Source of the DNA: Paenibacillus durus ATCC 35681
Lineage (GTDB): Bacteria; Bacillota; Bacilli; Paenibacillales; Paenibacillaceae
DNA length: 64,000 nt
NCBI RefSeq assembly: GCF_000993825.1
Contig: NZ_CP011114.1
Coordinates: forward strand, 5,511,485 to 5,575,484
Reading direction: 5' to 3'
Under the pieces are notes generated by a model that did no database searches, was not told where the DNA came from, and saw only the letters and a list, made by a program, of their open reading frames with translations. The translations under genes were made by a program, and so were the position numbers. Below are positions 20,588 through 31,998 of this stretch, one piece after another (position 1 is the stretch's first letter; the number at the start of each line of letters is the position of its first letter).

Positions 20588-22666
20588 TTACTCTGCGCCT
20601 TTGTTCTTAGCCACGATCTCGTCCGCAATGGATTTAGGAACTTCTTCGTAGTGGGAGAGTTCCATCGAGAATACGCCGCGGCCTTGTGTACCGGAACGCA
20701 GGGTAGTGGAATAACCGAACATTTCGGAAAGAGGTACTTTCGCACGGATAATTTGGGCTCCGGCGCGGGAATCCATACCTTCGATCCGTCCACGGCGGGA
20801 GTTCAGCATACCCATAACGTCGCCCATGTATTCCTCAGGCACTGTTACTTCCACTTTCATGATTGGCTCAAGCAGGACAGGTTTACACTTGTCTTTGGCT
20901 GCTTTAAGCGCCATCGAACCGGCAATTTTGAACGCCATTTCGTTGGAGTCGACATCATGGTAGGAACCATCAACGATGGTTGCCTTGACATCAACGAGCG
21001 GGAAGCCGGCGATAACGCCGTTCTTCATTTGCTCTTCAATACCTGCAAGCGCAGGGGCGATGTATTCTCTCGGTACGGAACCGCCGACAACCTTACTTTC
21101 GAACTGGCTGCCAGTACCTGCCTCAAGAGGCTCGAATTCAACCCATACGTGGCCGTATTGACCGCGACCGCCGGACTGACGAACGAACTTACCTTCGACG
21201 CGAGCCGGAGCTCTGAACGTTTCACGATAAGCAACCTGTGGTTTACCAACGTTGGTCTCCACCTTGAATTCACGACGCATACGGTCAATGATGATATCCA
21301 AGTGAAGCTCACCCATACCGGCAAGAATCGTTTGTCCCGTTTCTTCATCGGTATGCGCGCGCAGCGTCGGGTCTTCCTCAGTAAGCTTGCCGAGAGCAAC
21401 GCCCATTTTGTCTTGGTCGGCCTTCGTCTTAGGTTCAACTGCGATCTCGATAACCGGATCCGGGAAGTTCATCGATTCGAGAATAACCGGATGCTTCTCA
21501 TCACACAGTGTATCACCTGTTCCAGTGTCTTTCAAACCTACAGCAGCTGCGATGTCTCCGGAATACACAATAGAGATTTCCTGGCGGCTGTTCGCGTGCA
21601 TTTGCAGGATACGTCCGATACGCTCGCGTTTGCCTTTTGTGGCATTCAGAACGTAAGAACCGGACTCCAGAATACCGGAATATACGCGGAAGAAGGTCAG
21701 CTTACCAACATAAGGGTCAGTCATGATTTTAAATGCCAACGCGGAGAACGGCTCTTCGTCCGAAGAGTGACGCTCGGCTTCCGTACCATCTTCGAGATGA
21801 CCCTTGATCGATGGAACATCAATCGGAGCCGGCAGGTAATCAATAACAGCGTCCAGCATCAGCTGAACCCCTTTGTTACGATAAGAAGATCCGCAGATCA
21901 CCGGGAAAATCTTAACGTCCACTACGCCTTTGCGCAGTGCAGCCTTGATTTCGTCAATGGTAATCTCTTCGCCTTCCAGGTACTTCATGGTCAGATCTTC
22001 ATCGAGTTCCGCAACTTTCTCAATGAGCTCGTTGCGCAGCTCTTCGACTTGATCCAGGAATTCGGACGGGATATCCGTCACTTCAATATCACGGCCAAGA
22101 TCGTCTTTGTACATATGGGCTTTTTGCTCTACCAGGTCGATGATGCCGATGAAGTCGTTCTCGGCACCGATCGGCAGCTGAATGGCAACCGCATTTGCTT
22201 GCAGACGCTCACGCATATCCTTAACTACGTTAAGGTAATCCGCTCCGATGATATCCATTTTGTTAACATAGGCGATCCGGGGAACGCCATAACGGTCAGC
22301 CTGTCTCCAAACAGTTTCAGACTGAGGCTCAACGCCCTCTTTTGCACTGAAAACGCCTACTGCCCCGTCCAATACACGAAGGGAACGTTCAACTTCAACG
22401 GTGAAGTCAACGTGTCCCGGGGTATCAATGATGTTGACCCGGTGACCTTTCCACGCAGCAGTGGTAGCGGCGGAAGTAATCGTAATTCCGCGCTCCTGCT
22501 CTTGCTCCATCCAGTCCATCGTTGCTGCACCTTCGTGAACTTCACCGATTTTGTGCGTACGGCCTGTATAGAAGAGAATCCGTTCCGTGGTGGTTGTCTT
22601 ACCAGCGTCAATATGCGCCATGATCCCGATATTACGTGTATTTTTCAAGGAGAACTCTCTTGCCAT
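20588..22666 (-). CDS. fusA: Elongation factor G
   Basis: Translocation GTPase. The 692 residues have [19 protein letters not shown] (G1) near residue 18, the switch [19 protein letters not shown] (G3) and NKMD (G4), then domains II-V ending [16 protein letters not shown]. It lies 47 bases after rpsG. A long open frame antisense to it is a shadow of its codon use. Confidence 0.99.
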   Translation of the reverse strand: MAREFSLKNTRNIGIMAHIDAGKTTTTERILFYTGRTHKIGEVHEGAATMDWMEQEQERGITITSAATTAAWKGHRVNIIDTPGHVDFTVEVERSLRVLDGAVGVFSAKEGVEPQSETVWRQADRYGVPRIAYVNKMDIIGADYLNVVKDMRERLQANAVAIQLPIGAENDFIGIIDLVEQKAHMYKDDLGRDIEVTDIPSEFLDQVEELRNELIEKVAELDEDLTMKYLEGEEITIDEIKAALRKGVVDVKIFPVICGSSYRNKGVQLMLDAVIDYLPAPIDVPSIKGHLEDGTEAERHSSDEEPFSALAFKIMTDPYVGKLTFFRVYSGILESGSYVLNATKGKRERIGRILQMHANSRQEISIVYSGDIAAAVGLKDTGTGDTLCDEKHPVILESMNFPDPVIEIAVEPKTKADQDKMGVALGKLTEEDPTLRAHTDEETGQTILAGMGELHLDIIIDRMRREFKVETNVGKPQVAYRETFRAPARVEGKFVRQSGGRGQYGHVWVEFEPLEAGTGSQFESKVVGGSVPREYIAPALAGIEEQMKNGVIAGFPLVDVKATIVDGSYHDVDSNEMAFKIAGSMALKAAKDKCKPVLLEPIMKVEVTVPEEYMGDVMGMLNSRRGRIEGMDSRAGAQIIRAKVPLSEMFGYSTTLRSGTQGRGVFSMELSHYEEVPKSIADEIVAKNKGAE

Positions 22667-22713
22667 GAATGGGGTCTCCCTTCAAAAATGAAGTTATTTG
22701 ATTGACCTTGATC

Positions 22714-23184
22714 CTACCAGCGGTAGTGAGCGAATGCTTTATTCGCTTCAGCCATTTTATGCGTGTCTTCACGTTTCTTAACGGAAGCGCCTGTGTTATT
22801 GGAAGCATCGATAATCTCAGCCGCCAAACGCTCTTCCATCGTCTTCTCACCGCGGTTGCGGGAGTAGTTCACGAGCCAACGTAATCCCAGGGAAGTACGT
22901 CTCTCCGGTTTAACTTCGATCGGCACTTGGTAGTTCGCGCCGCCGACACGGCGAGCTTTAACCTCGAGAACCGGCATAATGTTCTTGATGGCTGCTTCAA
23001 ACACTTCCATTGGGTCTTTCCCCGTACGTTCTTCAATCAACTTGAACGCGTTGTACAGAATGCTTTGAGCGACACCTCTTTTACCATCCAGCATTACACG
23101 GTTAATCAAACGAGTAACCAGTTTGCTGTTATACACCGGATCCGGCAGTACGTCTCTTTTGGAAACTGGACCTTTGCGTGGCAT
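22714..23184 (-). CDS. rpsG: 30S ribosomal protein S7
   Basis: Head-assembly initiator. The 156 residues start [20 protein letters not shown] and include [20 protein letters not shown] and [19 protein letters not shown], ending [14 protein letters not shown]. It lies 42 bases after rpsL. Confidence 0.98.
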   Translation of the reverse strand: MPRKGPVSKRDVLPDPVYNSKLVTRLINRVMLDGKRGVAQSILYNAFKLIEERTGKDPMEVFEAAIKNIMPVLEVKARRVGGANYQVPIEVKPERRTSLGLRWLVNYSRNRGEKTMEERLAAEIIDASNNTGASVKKREDTHKMAEANKAFAHYRW

Positions 23185-23226
23185 GGATATCCCCCTTTCA
23201 TTAGATTGTTCTTATTCGTTCATTTA

Positions 23227-23646
23227 TTATTTCTTAGCTTTCGGACGTTTCGCGCCGTATTTGGAGCGGGATTGCATCCGGTTGTTCACGCCTGCTGTAT
23301 CCAGCGCGCCGCGAACGATGTGGTAACGAACACCCGGAAGGTCTTTAACCCGGCCTCCGCGAATCAGCACCACGCTGTGCTCTTGCAGGTTATGTCCGAT
23401 ACCCGGAATGTAAGCCGTCACCTCTACACGGTTCGTCAAGCGAACACGGGCATATTTACGAAGTGCGGAGTTCGGTTTCTTCGGAGTCATTGTACCTACA
23501 CGAGTGCACACACCGCGTTTTTGCGGAGCGCTCAAATCCGTAGCCTCACGCTTCAGGGCGTTAAATCCTTTTTGCAGTGCAGGCGATTTCGATTTTTCGA
23601 TCTTGGCTTGACGGCCTTTACGAACCAATTGATTGATAGTTGGCAT
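23227..23646 (-). CDS. rpsL: 30S ribosomal protein S12
   Basis: Decoding-centre protein. The 139 residues carry [20 protein letters not shown] and [20 protein letters not shown]; both lysines where streptomycin-resistance changes arise (in TPKKPNS and GRVKDLPG) are wild type. This contrasts with the altered rifampicin-cluster residue in rpoB. It lies 144 bases after the L7Ae-like gene. Confidence 0.98.
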   Translation of the reverse strand: MPTINQLVRKGRQAKIEKSKSPALQKGFNALKREATDLSAPQKRGVCTRVGTMTPKKPNSALRKYARVRLTNRVEVTAYIPGIGHNLQEHSVVLIRGGRVKDLPGVRYHIVRGALDTAGVNNRMQSRSKYGAKRPKAKK

Positions 23647-23790
23647 TGTTGTGCCACCCCCTTCCTCTAATAATGATCTCTTATAAACCTTCTCGCTAAG
23701 CCCACAGACCCAGGCGGTTCATAAAAGAACAAATGAAAAGTCTTTGCCACCGGAGTTACTCTCACGACACAAAAACAGTTCTTCACGCTA

Positions 23791-24039
23791 TTATTTTAAG
23801 ACGGCTGCCATTGCAGCGCCCACTTCGATTCCGCAGGCCTTGCCCAACTGCTGCATCGTATCGACATAAGTCAACTTGACGCCATGCTTATTGCAAAGAC
23901 TAACGATTCTTGAAGTAAGCCTGGGATCTCCGTCTTCCGCCACATAGACTTCTGCGGCCTGGCCCATCTCCACCGCTTTGACGGTTTGCTTGGTGCCGAT
24001 CTTGATCTGAGCGTCCCGTAGTCCTCTATCATCAGTCAT
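23791..24039 (-). CDS. rplGB: L7Ae-family K-turn-binding ribosomal protein (YbxF type)
   Basis: An 82-residue L7Ae/L30e-fold protein. In B. subtilis the homologue YbxF at this locus binds kink-turn RNA. The ATG at 24039 (MTDDRGLRDAQIKIGTKQTV) follows TTGGAGGG and gives exactly the family length; a longer reading would begin inside the promoter at 24092-24120 and is rejected. First gene of the str operon. Paralogue names vary (rplGB, ybxF), so the symbol is less certain than the family. Confidence 0.9.
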   Translation of the reverse strand: MTDDRGLRDAQIKIGTKQTVKAVEMGQAAEVYVAEDGDPRLTSRIVSLCNKHGVKLTYVDTMQQLGKACGIEVGAAMAAVLK

Positions 24040-24091
24040 TACAAAACCCTCCAATGAACAAAGATAACAAGGATACTCACGCACCTTTAAC

Positions 24092-24120
24092 ATATTATCA
24101 CTGCCGTCTTACAGTGTCAA
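24092..24120 (-). promoter_or_regulatory. Sigma-A promoter of the str operon
   Basis: Perfect TTGACA (24115-24120), 17-base spacer and TAATAT (24092-24097). It lies ten bases beyond the rpoBC terminator and would drive the L7Ae-like gene, rpsL, rpsG, fusA and tuf. Confidence 0.9.
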
Positions 24121-24130
24121 GAAAATTTCG

Positions 24131-24204
24131 AAAAAAATTTCTCTGCAGACTTCCGCGCCGGACTTAACGAAAGATCGCGCCGGCGCGGATGGACTAACAG
24201 AGAA
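24131..24204 (-). terminator. Terminator of rpoB-rpoC
   Basis: Outer stem TTCTCTG/CAGAGAA (24198-24204 with 24139-24145) encloses a perfect 9-bp CCGCGCCGG/CCGGCGCGG hairpin (24153-24161 with 24180-24188), followed by seven T. It starts nine bases after the rpoC stop. Confidence 0.9.
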
Positions 24205-24212
24205 TTCATGCT

Positions 24213-27200
24213 TTATTCAGCCGGAACAGTTTCCAAAGCTTCCTCTTCGCTTTGCTCTTCTTCCGGATTGACCAATTTGACATTGCGGTAGCGGTTCATG
24301 CCCGTTCCGGCAGGAATCAGCTTACCGATAATAACGTTCTCCTTGAGGCCGAGCAGTTGGTCGACCTTGCCTTTGATGGCCGCGTCGGTCAGCACGCGCG
24401 TCGTCTCCTGGAACGATGCCGCGGAAAGGAAGGAGTCTGTTTCCAGCGATGCCTTCGTAATACCGAGCAGCACAGGCTTCGCAACAGCCGGTTCTTTACC
24501 GGACAGAATTACTTCCTTATTCGCTGCTTCATATTCATGGATATCCGCAAAGGAGCCAGGCAGCAGGTTAGTGTCACCGGCATCAATGATGCGGATTTTA
24601 CGCAGCATTTGTCTAATCATGACCTCAACGTGCTTGTCGTTGATTTCTACGCCCTGGTTCCGGTATACGCGCTGAACTTCCTGAAGGATGTAGTTCTGCA
24701 CGCCGCGGATACCCTTGATGCGCAGCATTTCTTTCGGATCGATGGAACCGTCGGTCAGCTCGTCGCCGGCCTCGACCTCATCTCCTTCGCTTACTCGCAG
24801 GCGTGATCCGTAGGTAATCGAGTAGACTTTTGATTCCGCTTCACCTTGAACCTCGATTTCGCGGCGGTCCTTCGCTTCGCGAATTTCCTTCACGACGCCG
24901 TCGATTTCACTGATGGTCGCTTGCCCTTTCGGGTTACGCGCTTCAAACAGCTCTTGGATACGCGGAAGACCTTGCGTGATATCGTCGCCCGCAACGCCCC
25001 CGGTATGGAACGTACGCATAGTAAGCTGTGTTCCCGGTTCACCGATAGACTGTGCGGCAATAATGCCGACGGCTTCGCCAATCTCGACGTGCTTACCGGT
25101 AGCCAGGTTGCGTCCGTAGCACTTCTTGCAGACGCCGTGACGGGCGCGGCAGCTCAGTACGGAGCGGATTTGCAGCTTGCCTACGCCGGCTTTAACGATC
25201 TCTTCCGCTTTGTCGGAATCAATCAGATCATTGCGATGCACAATGATTGCTCCTGTTTCCGGATGACGGACGGTCTCGAAGCAGTAGCGGCCTTCAATAC
25301 GGTCGTACAGATCCTCGATAACCTCTTTGCCGTCCTGGATACGGCTAACGGTAAAGCCTTTGTCGGTGCCGCAATCATCCTCGCGGACGATTACGTCCTG
25401 GGCCACGTCTACGAGACGGCGTGTCAGGTAACCGGAGTCGGCGGTACGAAGCGCCGTATCCGCCAGACCTTTCCGCGCTCCGTGAGTAGAGATAAAGTAC
25501 TCGAGGACGGTCAGGCCTTCGCGGAAGTTCGCTTTGATCGGAAGTTCGAAAATGCGTCCCGACGGCGTCGCCATCAGTCCGCGCATGCCGCCAAGCTGGG
25601 TAATCTGCGATTTGTTACCCCGCGCTTTGGAATCCACCATCAGCATGATGGAATTGAAACGGTCCATCGATTTCATAAGCACGTTGGTCAGATCATCTTT
25701 CGTCTTGGACCAGATCTCAATGACGCGGTCATACCGCTCTTCATTAGTAATGAGACCGCGGCGGTATTGCTTGGCAACAACGTCGACCTTCTCTTCGGAT
25801 TCCTTCAGAATGGCTTTCTTCTCTTCAGGAACGATTACGTCCGATACAGCGATCGTTACACCCGCACGGGTAGAGTAGGTAAAGCCAAGCTGCTTGATTT
25901 TATCCAGAATAACCGATGTTTTGGTTGTATGGTAAATTTCGAAACAGCGGGCGATAATCGAGCCGAGATATTCTTTGCCGACAGCGCCAGCGATCGGAAC
26001 CGCATCAATCAGTTCGCGGATATTGGCGCCTTTTTCGTAAATGAAATATTTCTCCGGCGTGCCTTGCAGCAGATTGTCGCGTGTCGCTTCGTTGATGTAA
26101 GGAAAGCTTGCCGGGAAAATTTCGTTGAAAATAATTTTGCCGACGGTTGTGATCAGCATAGCGGTCTGCTGCTTCTCGGTGAAGCTGGTCTTGTTAAGCG
26201 CCTTGACCGGAATGGCTACGCGCGCATGAAGACCGGCTGTGCCGCGCTGATATGCGGAAACCGCTTCGTTCACGGTACGGAGAATCATGCCGCTGCCCTG
26301 TTCTTCCTTGTTGTCCATGGTCAGATAGAAGGAACCAAGAACCATATCCTGGGAAGGGGTAACGACCGGCTTGCCGTCTTTCGGGTTCAAAATGTTGCCG
26401 GATGCCAGCATCAGAATGCGTGCTTCCGCCTGTGCTTCCGCGGAGAGCGGAACGTGCACGGCCATTTGGTCACCGTCAAAGTCAGCGTTGTACGCTGTAC
26501 ATACGAGCGGATGAAGACGAATGGCATGGCCTTCCACCAGAATCGGTTCAAACGCTTGAATACCGAGACGGTGAAGCGTGGGGGCACGGTTTAGCAGAAC
26601 CGGATGCTCTTTGATGACCTCTTCAAGCACATCCCAAACTTCCGGGCTTACGCGCTCGACTTTGCGTTTCGCGCTCTTAATGTTATGGGCCAGTCCTTTG
26701 TTAACCAGTTCCTTCATGACGAACGGCTTGAACAGCTCCAGTGCCATTTTCTTAGGCAGACCACATTGGTACATTTTCAGGTAAGGGCCTACGACGATAA
26801 CGGAACGGCCGGAATAGTCAACCCGTTTACCGAGCAGGTTCTGACGGAAACGGCCCTGCTTACCTTTCAGCATATGGCTGAGCGATTTCAGCGGACGGTT
26901 GCCTGGGCCCGTTACCGGGCGGCCGCGGCGGCCGTTGTCGATTAGAGCGTCGACGGCTTCCTGAAGCATCCGTTTCTCGTTCTGCACGATGATATCCGGA
27001 GCGCCAAGGTCAAGCAGTCTTTTCAGACGGTTGTTGCGGTTAATTACGCGGCGGTACAGGTCGTTCAGGTCAGACGTAGCGAAACGTCCGCCGTCCAGCT
27101 GTACCATCGGACGCAGTTCCGGCGGAATAACCGGGAGAACGTCCATGATCATCCAGTCGGGCTTATTGCCGGAGTTGCGGAAAGCTTCGATCACTTCAAG

Positions 27201-27827
27201 GCGCTTGATCGCACGGTTGCGGCGTTGGCCTTGAGCGGTGCGCAGTTCTTCCTTAAGGAATTCCAGCTCTTTTTCGATATCAAGATCCTGAAGCAGCTTC
27301 TTGACCGCTTCCGCGCCCATGCTCGCTTGGAAGCCGTAGCCGTACTTCTCGCGGTAGCTGCGGTATTCCTTCTCGGACAGCAGCTGTTTCTTCTCCAGAG
27401 GCGTATCGCCGGGATCGGTTACGACATAAGATGCGAAGTAAATAATCTCTTCCAGCGATCTCGGAGACATATCAAGCGCGAGACCCATGCGGCTCGGAAT
27501 GCCTTTAAAATACCAGATATGCGAAACCGGAGCAGCGAGCTCGATATGGCCCATACGCTCGCGGCGCACTTTGGCGCGTGTGACTTCGACGCCGCAGCGG
27601 TCGCAGACTACGCCTTTATAACGGACGCGTTTGTATTTGCCGCAATGACACTCCCAGTCTTTTTGCGGTCCGAAGATCCGTTCGCAGAAAAGACCCTCTT
27701 TTTCCGGCTTGAGTGTGCGATAGTTGATGGTTTCCGGTTTCTTAACCTCTCCGCGGGACCAAGAACGAATCTTCTCCGGGGAAGCCAGCCCGATTTTCAT
27801 GAATTCAAAATTGTTTACGTCCAACAA
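24213..27827 (-). CDS. rpoC: RNA polymerase beta' subunit
   Basis: Catalytic subunit of RNA polymerase. The 1204 residues show the N-terminal zinc site (Cys60, Cys62, Cys75, Cys78), the magnesium-binding [12 protein letters not shown] motif with its three aspartates around residue 450, the bridge and trigger regions, and a second zinc site [13 protein letters not shown] near 890. It starts at TTG behind GGAGGG. A 199-base gap with GC-rich palindromes separates it from rpoB. Confidence 0.99.
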   Translation of the reverse strand: MLDVNNFEFMKIGLASPEKIRSWSRGEVKKPETINYRTLKPEKEGLFCERIFGPQKDWECHCGKYKRVRYKGVVCDRCGVEVTRAKVRRERMGHIELAAPVSHIWYFKGIPSRMGLALDMSPRSLEEIIYFASYVVTDPGDTPLEKKQLLSEKEYRSYREKYGYGFQASMGAEAVKKLLQDLDIEKELEFLKEELRTAQGQRRNRAIKRLEVIEAFRNSGNKPDWMIMDVLPVIPPELRPMVQLDGGRFATSDLNDLYRRVINRNNRLKRLLDLGAPDIIVQNEKRMLQEAVDALIDNGRRGRPVTGPGNRPLKSLSHMLKGKQGRFRQNLLGKRVDYSGRSVIVVGPYLKMYQCGLPKKMALELFKPFVMKELVNKGLAHNIKSAKRKVERVSPEVWDVLEEVIKEHPVLLNRAPTLHRLGIQAFEPILVEGHAIRLHPLVCTAYNADFDGDQMAVHVPLSAEAQAEARILMLASGNILNPKDGKPVVTPSQDMVLGSFYLTMDNKEEQGSGMILRTVNEAVSAYQRGTAGLHARVAIPVKALNKTSFTEKQQTAMLITTVGKIIFNEIFPASFPYINEATRDNLLQGTPEKYFIYEKGANIRELIDAVPIAGAVGKEYLGSIIARCFEIYHTTKTSVILDKIKQLGFTYSTRAGVTIAVSDVIVPEEKKAILKESEEKVDVVAKQYRRGLITNEERYDRVIEIWSKTKDDLTNVLMKSMDRFNSIMLMVDSKARGNKSQITQLGGMRGLMATPSGRIFELPIKANFREGLTVLEYFISTHGARKGLADTALRTADSGYLTRRLVDVAQDVIVREDDCGTDKGFTVSRIQDGKEVIEDLYDRIEGRYCFETVRHPETGAIIVHRNDLIDSDKAEEIVKAGVGKLQIRSVLSCRARHGVCKKCYGRNLATGKHVEIGEAVGIIAAQSIGEPGTQLTMRTFHTGGVAGDDITQGLPRIQELFEARNPKGQATISEIDGVVKEIREAKDRREIEVQGEAESKVYSITYGSRLRVSEGDEVEAGDELTDGSIDPKEMLRIKGIRGVQNYILQEVQRVYRNQGVEINDKHVEVMIRQMLRKIRIIDAGDTNLLPGSFADIHEYEAANKEVILSGKEPAVAKPVLLGITKASLETDSFLSAASFQETTRVLTDAAIKGKVDQLLGLKENVIIGKLIPAGTGMNRYRNVKLVNPEEEQSEEEALETVPAE

Positions 27828-28026
27828 GGAGCAACCCTCCTTAACCTGATCCTGATTTGGTGCCGCCGTTCCTCTCCCTACTCCTTGCAGCGGGAGAAGC
27901 TGCGGTCATACAACGGAAGGCCACCCCGGGAAAGGATGGCGCAGCCGCTTTATTGTTATCCTCAGCAGTTCAGCGGCGCCGCAGAGCACTTAATCACTGG
28001 GAGCCGCTTCACTGTATGGGGAAAAA

Positions 28027-31000
28027 TTATTCCACTCCGACTTCCGCACCTTCCAGATTGAGGCTCAGCTTGTCGCTTGAAGTCTCATCCTCGTCGTCCA
28101 GTTCTTTCATTTCGATCTCCTGCTCGTCACCGCTCAGGATTTTGACGTCCATACCGAGAGACTGAAGCTCTTTGATCAATACTTTGAAGGACTCAGGAAC
28201 GCCCGGCTCCGGCACATTCTCGCCTTTGACAATGGATTCATATGTCTTCACACGTCCGACAACGTCATCGGATTTAACAGTCAGAATCTCTTGCAGCGTA
28301 TAGGCGGCGCCGTAAGCTTCAAGCGCCCACACTTCCATCTCGCCGAAACGCTGTCCACCGAATTGGGCTTTACCGCCGAGCGGCTGCTGCGTAACGAGCG
28401 AGTATGGTCCAGTGGAACGGGCATGGATTTTATCGTCGACCATGTGCGCCAGCTTGATCATATGCATGACGCCGACCGTAACTTCACGCTCAAAACGTTC
28501 GCCCGTCCGTCCGTCGTACAGAATGGTCTTACCGTTACGCTGCATGCCGGCTTCTTCCATCGTGTCGAACACGTCATACTCACGCGCTCCATCGAATACC
28601 GGCGTTGCGACGTGGATACCCAGACGCATGGCGGCGAATCCGAGGTGAACCTCAAGCACCTGCCCGATGTTCATCCGCGAAGGAACGCCCAGCGGGTTCA
28701 GCACAACCTGTACCGGTGTTCCGTCCGGCAGGAATGGCATATCTTCTTCAGGCAGAATACGGGCTACGACACCCTTGTTGCCGTGACGTCCGGCCATTTT
28801 GTCGCCCTCGGAGATTTTACGCTTCTGAGCGATATAGACACGAACCAACTGGTTGACGCCAGGAGGCAGCTCGTCGCCGTTCTCGCGTGTAAATACCTTG
28901 ACGTCGACGATAATGCCGTCGCTTCCGTGAGGCACGCGCAGGGAAGTATCGCGCACTTCGCGGGCTTTCTCACCAAAGATCGCGTGCAGCAGGCGTTCTT
29001 CCGCCGTCAGCTCCGTCACGCCTTTTGGCGTAACCTTGCCGACGAGAATATCGCCAGCGCTGATTTCCGCACCGATCCGGATAATGCCGCGCTCATCCAA
29101 ATTGCGAAGGGCTTCTTCGCCTACATTCGGAATATCGCGCGTAATCTCTTCCGGTCCGAGCTTCGTATCCCGCGCTTCGGATTCGTACTCCTCGATATGG
29201 ATCGAAGTATATACATCCTCTTTCACCAGCTTCTCGCTCAGCAAGATGGCATCCTCGTAGTTGTAGCCTTCCCAAGTCATAAACGCAACGACTACGTTGC
29301 GGCCAAGGGCCAATTCGCCCATCTCCGTGGAAGGACCGTCTGCCAGGATATCACCTTTCTTGACGATATCGCCTCTCTTGGCGAGAGGACGCTGGTTAAT
29401 GCAAGTACCTTGGTTCGAACGCATAAATTTGTGTAATTTATATTTAACGATGTCGCCTTTAACTTCTTTGCCGTCTACAGTCTCAACACGCCGCAGCCAG
29501 ATTTCGTTGGCAGAAGAGCGCTCGATGATACCGTCATATTTAGAGACGATACATACGCCCGAATCTTTTGCCGATTTATGCTCCATTCCCGTGCCGACAA
29601 GCGGCGCTTTCGGAATGAGCAGCGGAACGGCCTGACGCTGCATGTTGGAACCCATCAGCGCGCGGTTGGAGTCATCGTTCTCAAGGAACGGAATGAGCGC
29701 CGTCGCGACGGATACAACCTGTTTTGGCGAAACGTCCATGTAATCTACTCGGTTGCTCGGCATTGTCGTGATGTTGTCGGACAGCTTGTTGTAACGGACG
29801 ATAACCATCTCATCCGCAAACGTGCCTTCCTCCGTCAAATCGGCATTCGCCTGAGCGACTACGTAATTATCTTCTTCGTCTGCCGTGAGGTAATCGATTT
29901 GTTCCGTGACCTGACCCGTCTTTGGATCGACCCAACGGTACGGCGCTTCAATAAAGCCGTATTCGTTAATGCGGGCAAAAGTGGACAAGGAGTTGATCAA
30001 ACCGATGTTCGGACCTTCCGGGGTCTCGATCGGACACATCCGGCCGTAGTGACTGTGATGGACGTCGCGTACCTCAAAGCCCGCGCGTTCACGTGTCAGA
30101 CCACCCGGACCGAGCGCGGACAGACGGCGTTTATGCGTCAGCTCCGCAAGTGGGTTCGTCTGGTCCATAAACCGTGACAGCTGGGAGCTTCCGAAGAACT
30201 CCTTGATCGACGCGATAACCGGACGGATGTTGATCAGCGCCTGCGGCGTGATCGCATTCGCATCCTGAATCGACATTCTCTCCCGCACCACGCGTTCCAT
30301 CCGGGAAAGACCGATACGGAACTGGTTCTGCAGAAGCTCGCCCACGGAACGCAGACGGCGGTTGCCCAAGTGGTCGATATCGTCGGTGTTGCCGATACCG
30401 TGCAGAAGATTAATAAAGTAGCTGATCGAGGAAATAATATCAGCCTGAGTGATATGCTTGATCGATTTGTCGATATTGCCGTTAGCGATGAGCTTAATCA
30501 CTCTCCCTTCTTCAATCGGGGAGAATACCTCCACCGTTTGGAGAGGAATGTCTTCACTATCCAGAACGCCACCGCTTACGCGGTAGGTCTTGGCAGCCAT
30601 ATTTTTTTCGAAATACGGCAGCAGTTCGTCCAGCAGACGGCGATCTACCATCTGGCCGGTCTCGGCCAGAATTTCCCCGGTCGATTCATCCACCAAAGGT
30701 TGAGCCAGCCGCTGGTTAAAGAGACGATTCTTGATGTGCAGCTTCTTGTTGATTTTGTAGCGGCCCACATTTGCCAGGTCATAACGCTTAGGGTCGAAGA
30801 AACGCGCTACGAGCAAGCTCTTGGCGTTATCAAGCGTCGGCGGCTCGCCCGGACGAAGACGTTCGTAAATTTCGATAAGCGCCTTCTCCGTAGAGTCCGT
30901 GTTGTCCTTGTCAAGGGTGTTCCGAATATATTCATCATTGCCAAGCAGTTCCAGAATTTCAGCGTCGCTGCCGAATCCGAGAGCACGCAGCAGCACAGTA

Positions 31001-31572
31001 ACCGGAATTTTACGGGTACGATCGATCCGGACATACATGATATCCTTCGCGTCGGTCTCCAGCTCCAGCCATGCTCCGCGGTTTGGAATAACTGTGGCCG
31101 TGTAGGTTTTTTTGCCATTCTTATCCACTTTAGTGCTAAAGTAGACGCTAGGAGAGCGAACCAACTGGCTGACAATTACCCGTTCCGCACCGTTAATAAT
31201 AAACGTACCGGTCTCCGTCATCAGTGGGAAATCCCCCATGAACACTTCCTGTTCCTTGACTTCGCCGGTCTCCTTGTTGATGAGCCGCACTTTCACCCGA
31301 AGAGGCGCCGCATACGTCACATCACGCTCTTTGGCGTCGTCCACCGTATATTTCGGTTCACCCAAGCTGTAATCAATGAACTCCAGCACCAAATTACCTG
31401 TGAAATCCTGGATCGGCGAGATGTCCTGGAACATTTCACGCAGTCCTTCCTCCAAAAACCAATCGTATGATTTTTGTTGGATTTCAATCAGGTTCGGGAC
31501 CTCGAGTACCTCGTTAATTCTCGCATAGCTTCGCCGAGTGCGTCGACCATACTGAACAAGATGTCCTGCCAA
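28027..31572 (-). CDS. rpoB: RNA polymerase beta subunit (altered rifampicin-cluster residue)
   Basis: Beta subunit, 1181 residues. It starts at TTG ([20 protein letters not shown] follows) behind GGGGTGA. The rifampicin-binding cluster reads [20 protein letters not shown] with [10 protein letters not shown] following. The first Arg in SRFMDQ is residue 467, codon CGG at 30172-30174, where E. coli (Gln513) and B. subtilis (Gln469) have Gln. CAG to CGG is one base change, and changes at this position are well-known rifampicin-resistance alleles. The other hot-spot residues (Asp in MDQ, His in THKRR, Ser in RRLSALG) are unchanged. The rest of the protein is intact. Confidence 0.98.
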   Translation of the reverse strand: MAGHLVQYGRRTRRSYARINEVLEVPNLIEIQQKSYDWFLEEGLREMFQDISPIQDFTGNLVLEFIDYSLGEPKYTVDDAKERDVTYAAPLRVKVRLINKETGEVKEQEVFMGDFPLMTETGTFIINGAERVIVSQLVRSPSVYFSTKVDKNGKKTYTATVIPNRGAWLELETDAKDIMYVRIDRTRKIPVTVLLRALGFGSDAEILELLGNDEYIRNTLDKDNTDSTEKALIEIYERLRPGEPPTLDNAKSLLVARFFDPKRYDLANVGRYKINKKLHIKNRLFNQRLAQPLVDESTGEILAETGQMVDRRLLDELLPYFEKNMAAKTYRVSGGVLDSEDIPLQTVEVFSPIEEGRVIKLIANGNIDKSIKHITQADIISSISYFINLLHGIGNTDDIDHLGNRRLRSVGELLQNQFRIGLSRMERVVRERMSIQDANAITPQALINIRPVIASIKEFFGSSQLSRFMDQTNPLAELTHKRRLSALGPGGLTRERAGFEVRDVHHSHYGRMCPIETPEGPNIGLINSLSTFARINEYGFIEAPYRWVDPKTGQVTEQIDYLTADEEDNYVVAQANADLTEEGTFADEMVIVRYNKLSDNITTMPSNRVDYMDVSPKQVVSVATALIPFLENDDSNRALMGSNMQRQAVPLLIPKAPLVGTGMEHKSAKDSGVCIVSKYDGIIERSSANEIWLRRVETVDGKEVKGDIVKYKLHKFMRSNQGTCINQRPLAKRGDIVKKGDILADGPSTEMGELALGRNVVVAFMTWEGYNYEDAILLSEKLVKEDVYTSIHIEEYESEARDTKLGPEEITRDIPNVGEEALRNLDERGIIRIGAEISAGDILVGKVTPKGVTELTAEERLLHAIFGEKAREVRDTSLRVPHGSDGIIVDVKVFTRENGDELPPGVNQLVRVYIAQKRKISEGDKMAGRHGNKGVVARILPEEDMPFLPDGTPVQVVLNPLGVPSRMNIGQVLEVHLGFAAMRLGIHVATPVFDGAREYDVFDTMEEAGMQRNGKTILYDGRTGERFEREVTVGVMHMIKLAHMVDDKIHARSTGPYSLVTQQPLGGKAQFGGQRFGEMEVWALEAYGAAYTLQEILTVKSDDVVGRVKTYESIVKGENVPEPGVPESFKVLIKELQSLGMDVKILSGDEQEIEMKELDDEDETSSDKLSLNLEGAEVGVE

Positions 31573-31950
31573 CTTTACTCACCCCTCATGTCTACTTACT
31601 TAAAAATTGATTGCGAACCCCTGTTTGTAACCGTATAATGGAACCAAGTAACAGAGATTCATGCCCCAAATAAAGAAAAGCCCTTATCGAAATCTTTCGA
31701 AAAAAGAGCGCATCTCTTCATGGGCGGTATTACTCCATAATCAGTAGATTTGCCCAAAACGTACGTATTATACGTTAACCAGCGTGTGTTTATGCGTTAC
31801 GGCCCTCATCACCCCTCTCCCTCAAAGGAAAACGGCTGCTAATAGGCGTTTCCGCGCAAACTTGCCCTCGGCATGCGCCTGCCGTTGACAATGTTGACGC
31901 TTGACATTTCAGCAAACTAAAGACATGGAGCCTATCTTAATACTGACATT
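31573..31950 (-). other. Long rpoB 5' leader
   Basis: About 375 transcribed bases lie between the promoter at 31956-31984 and the rpoB TTG. No gene is visible. Apart from the structured element at 31672-31725 the stretch holds short inverted repeats (for example ACGTATAATACGT around 31760-31775) and a purine-rich GAGGGAGAGGGGTGATGAGG segment without a convincing reading frame behind it. Confidence 0.6.
31672..31725 (-). promoter_or_regulatory. Terminator-like structured element in the rpoB leader
   Basis: In the rpoB 5' leader, GCCC (31722-31725) can pair with GGGC (31680-31683), enclosing an AAGAG/CTCTT hairpin followed by six T and a TCGAAA/TTTCGA hairpin. A T-rich tract (TTTTCTTTATTT) follows the closing GGGC. 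It looks like an attenuator or pause site about 100 bases before the rpoB start. Confidence 0.5.
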
Positions 31951-31955
31951 TTATA

Positions 31956-31984
31956 ATAATACCACTACCAACATCCCGTGTCAA
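31956..31984 (-). promoter_or_regulatory. Sigma-A promoter of rpoB-rpoC
   Basis: Perfect TTGACA (31979-31984), 17-base spacer and TATTAT (31956-31961). It lies 15 bases after the stop of the methyltransferase gene, so rpoBC has its own start in addition to any read-through from rplJL. Confidence 0.9.
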
Positions 31985-31998
31985 TAATGTCAGCCTAT

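Noticed and set aside
20651..22705. A 684-codon plus-strand open frame antisense to fusA
   Set aside because: It lies wholly opposite fusA, has no recognisable domain and no ribosome binding site. It is a product of the codon bias of the real gene.
24846..26594. A 582-codon plus-strand frame antisense to rpoC
   Set aside because: Shadow of rpoC codon use; no promoter, no ribosome binding site and no motif.
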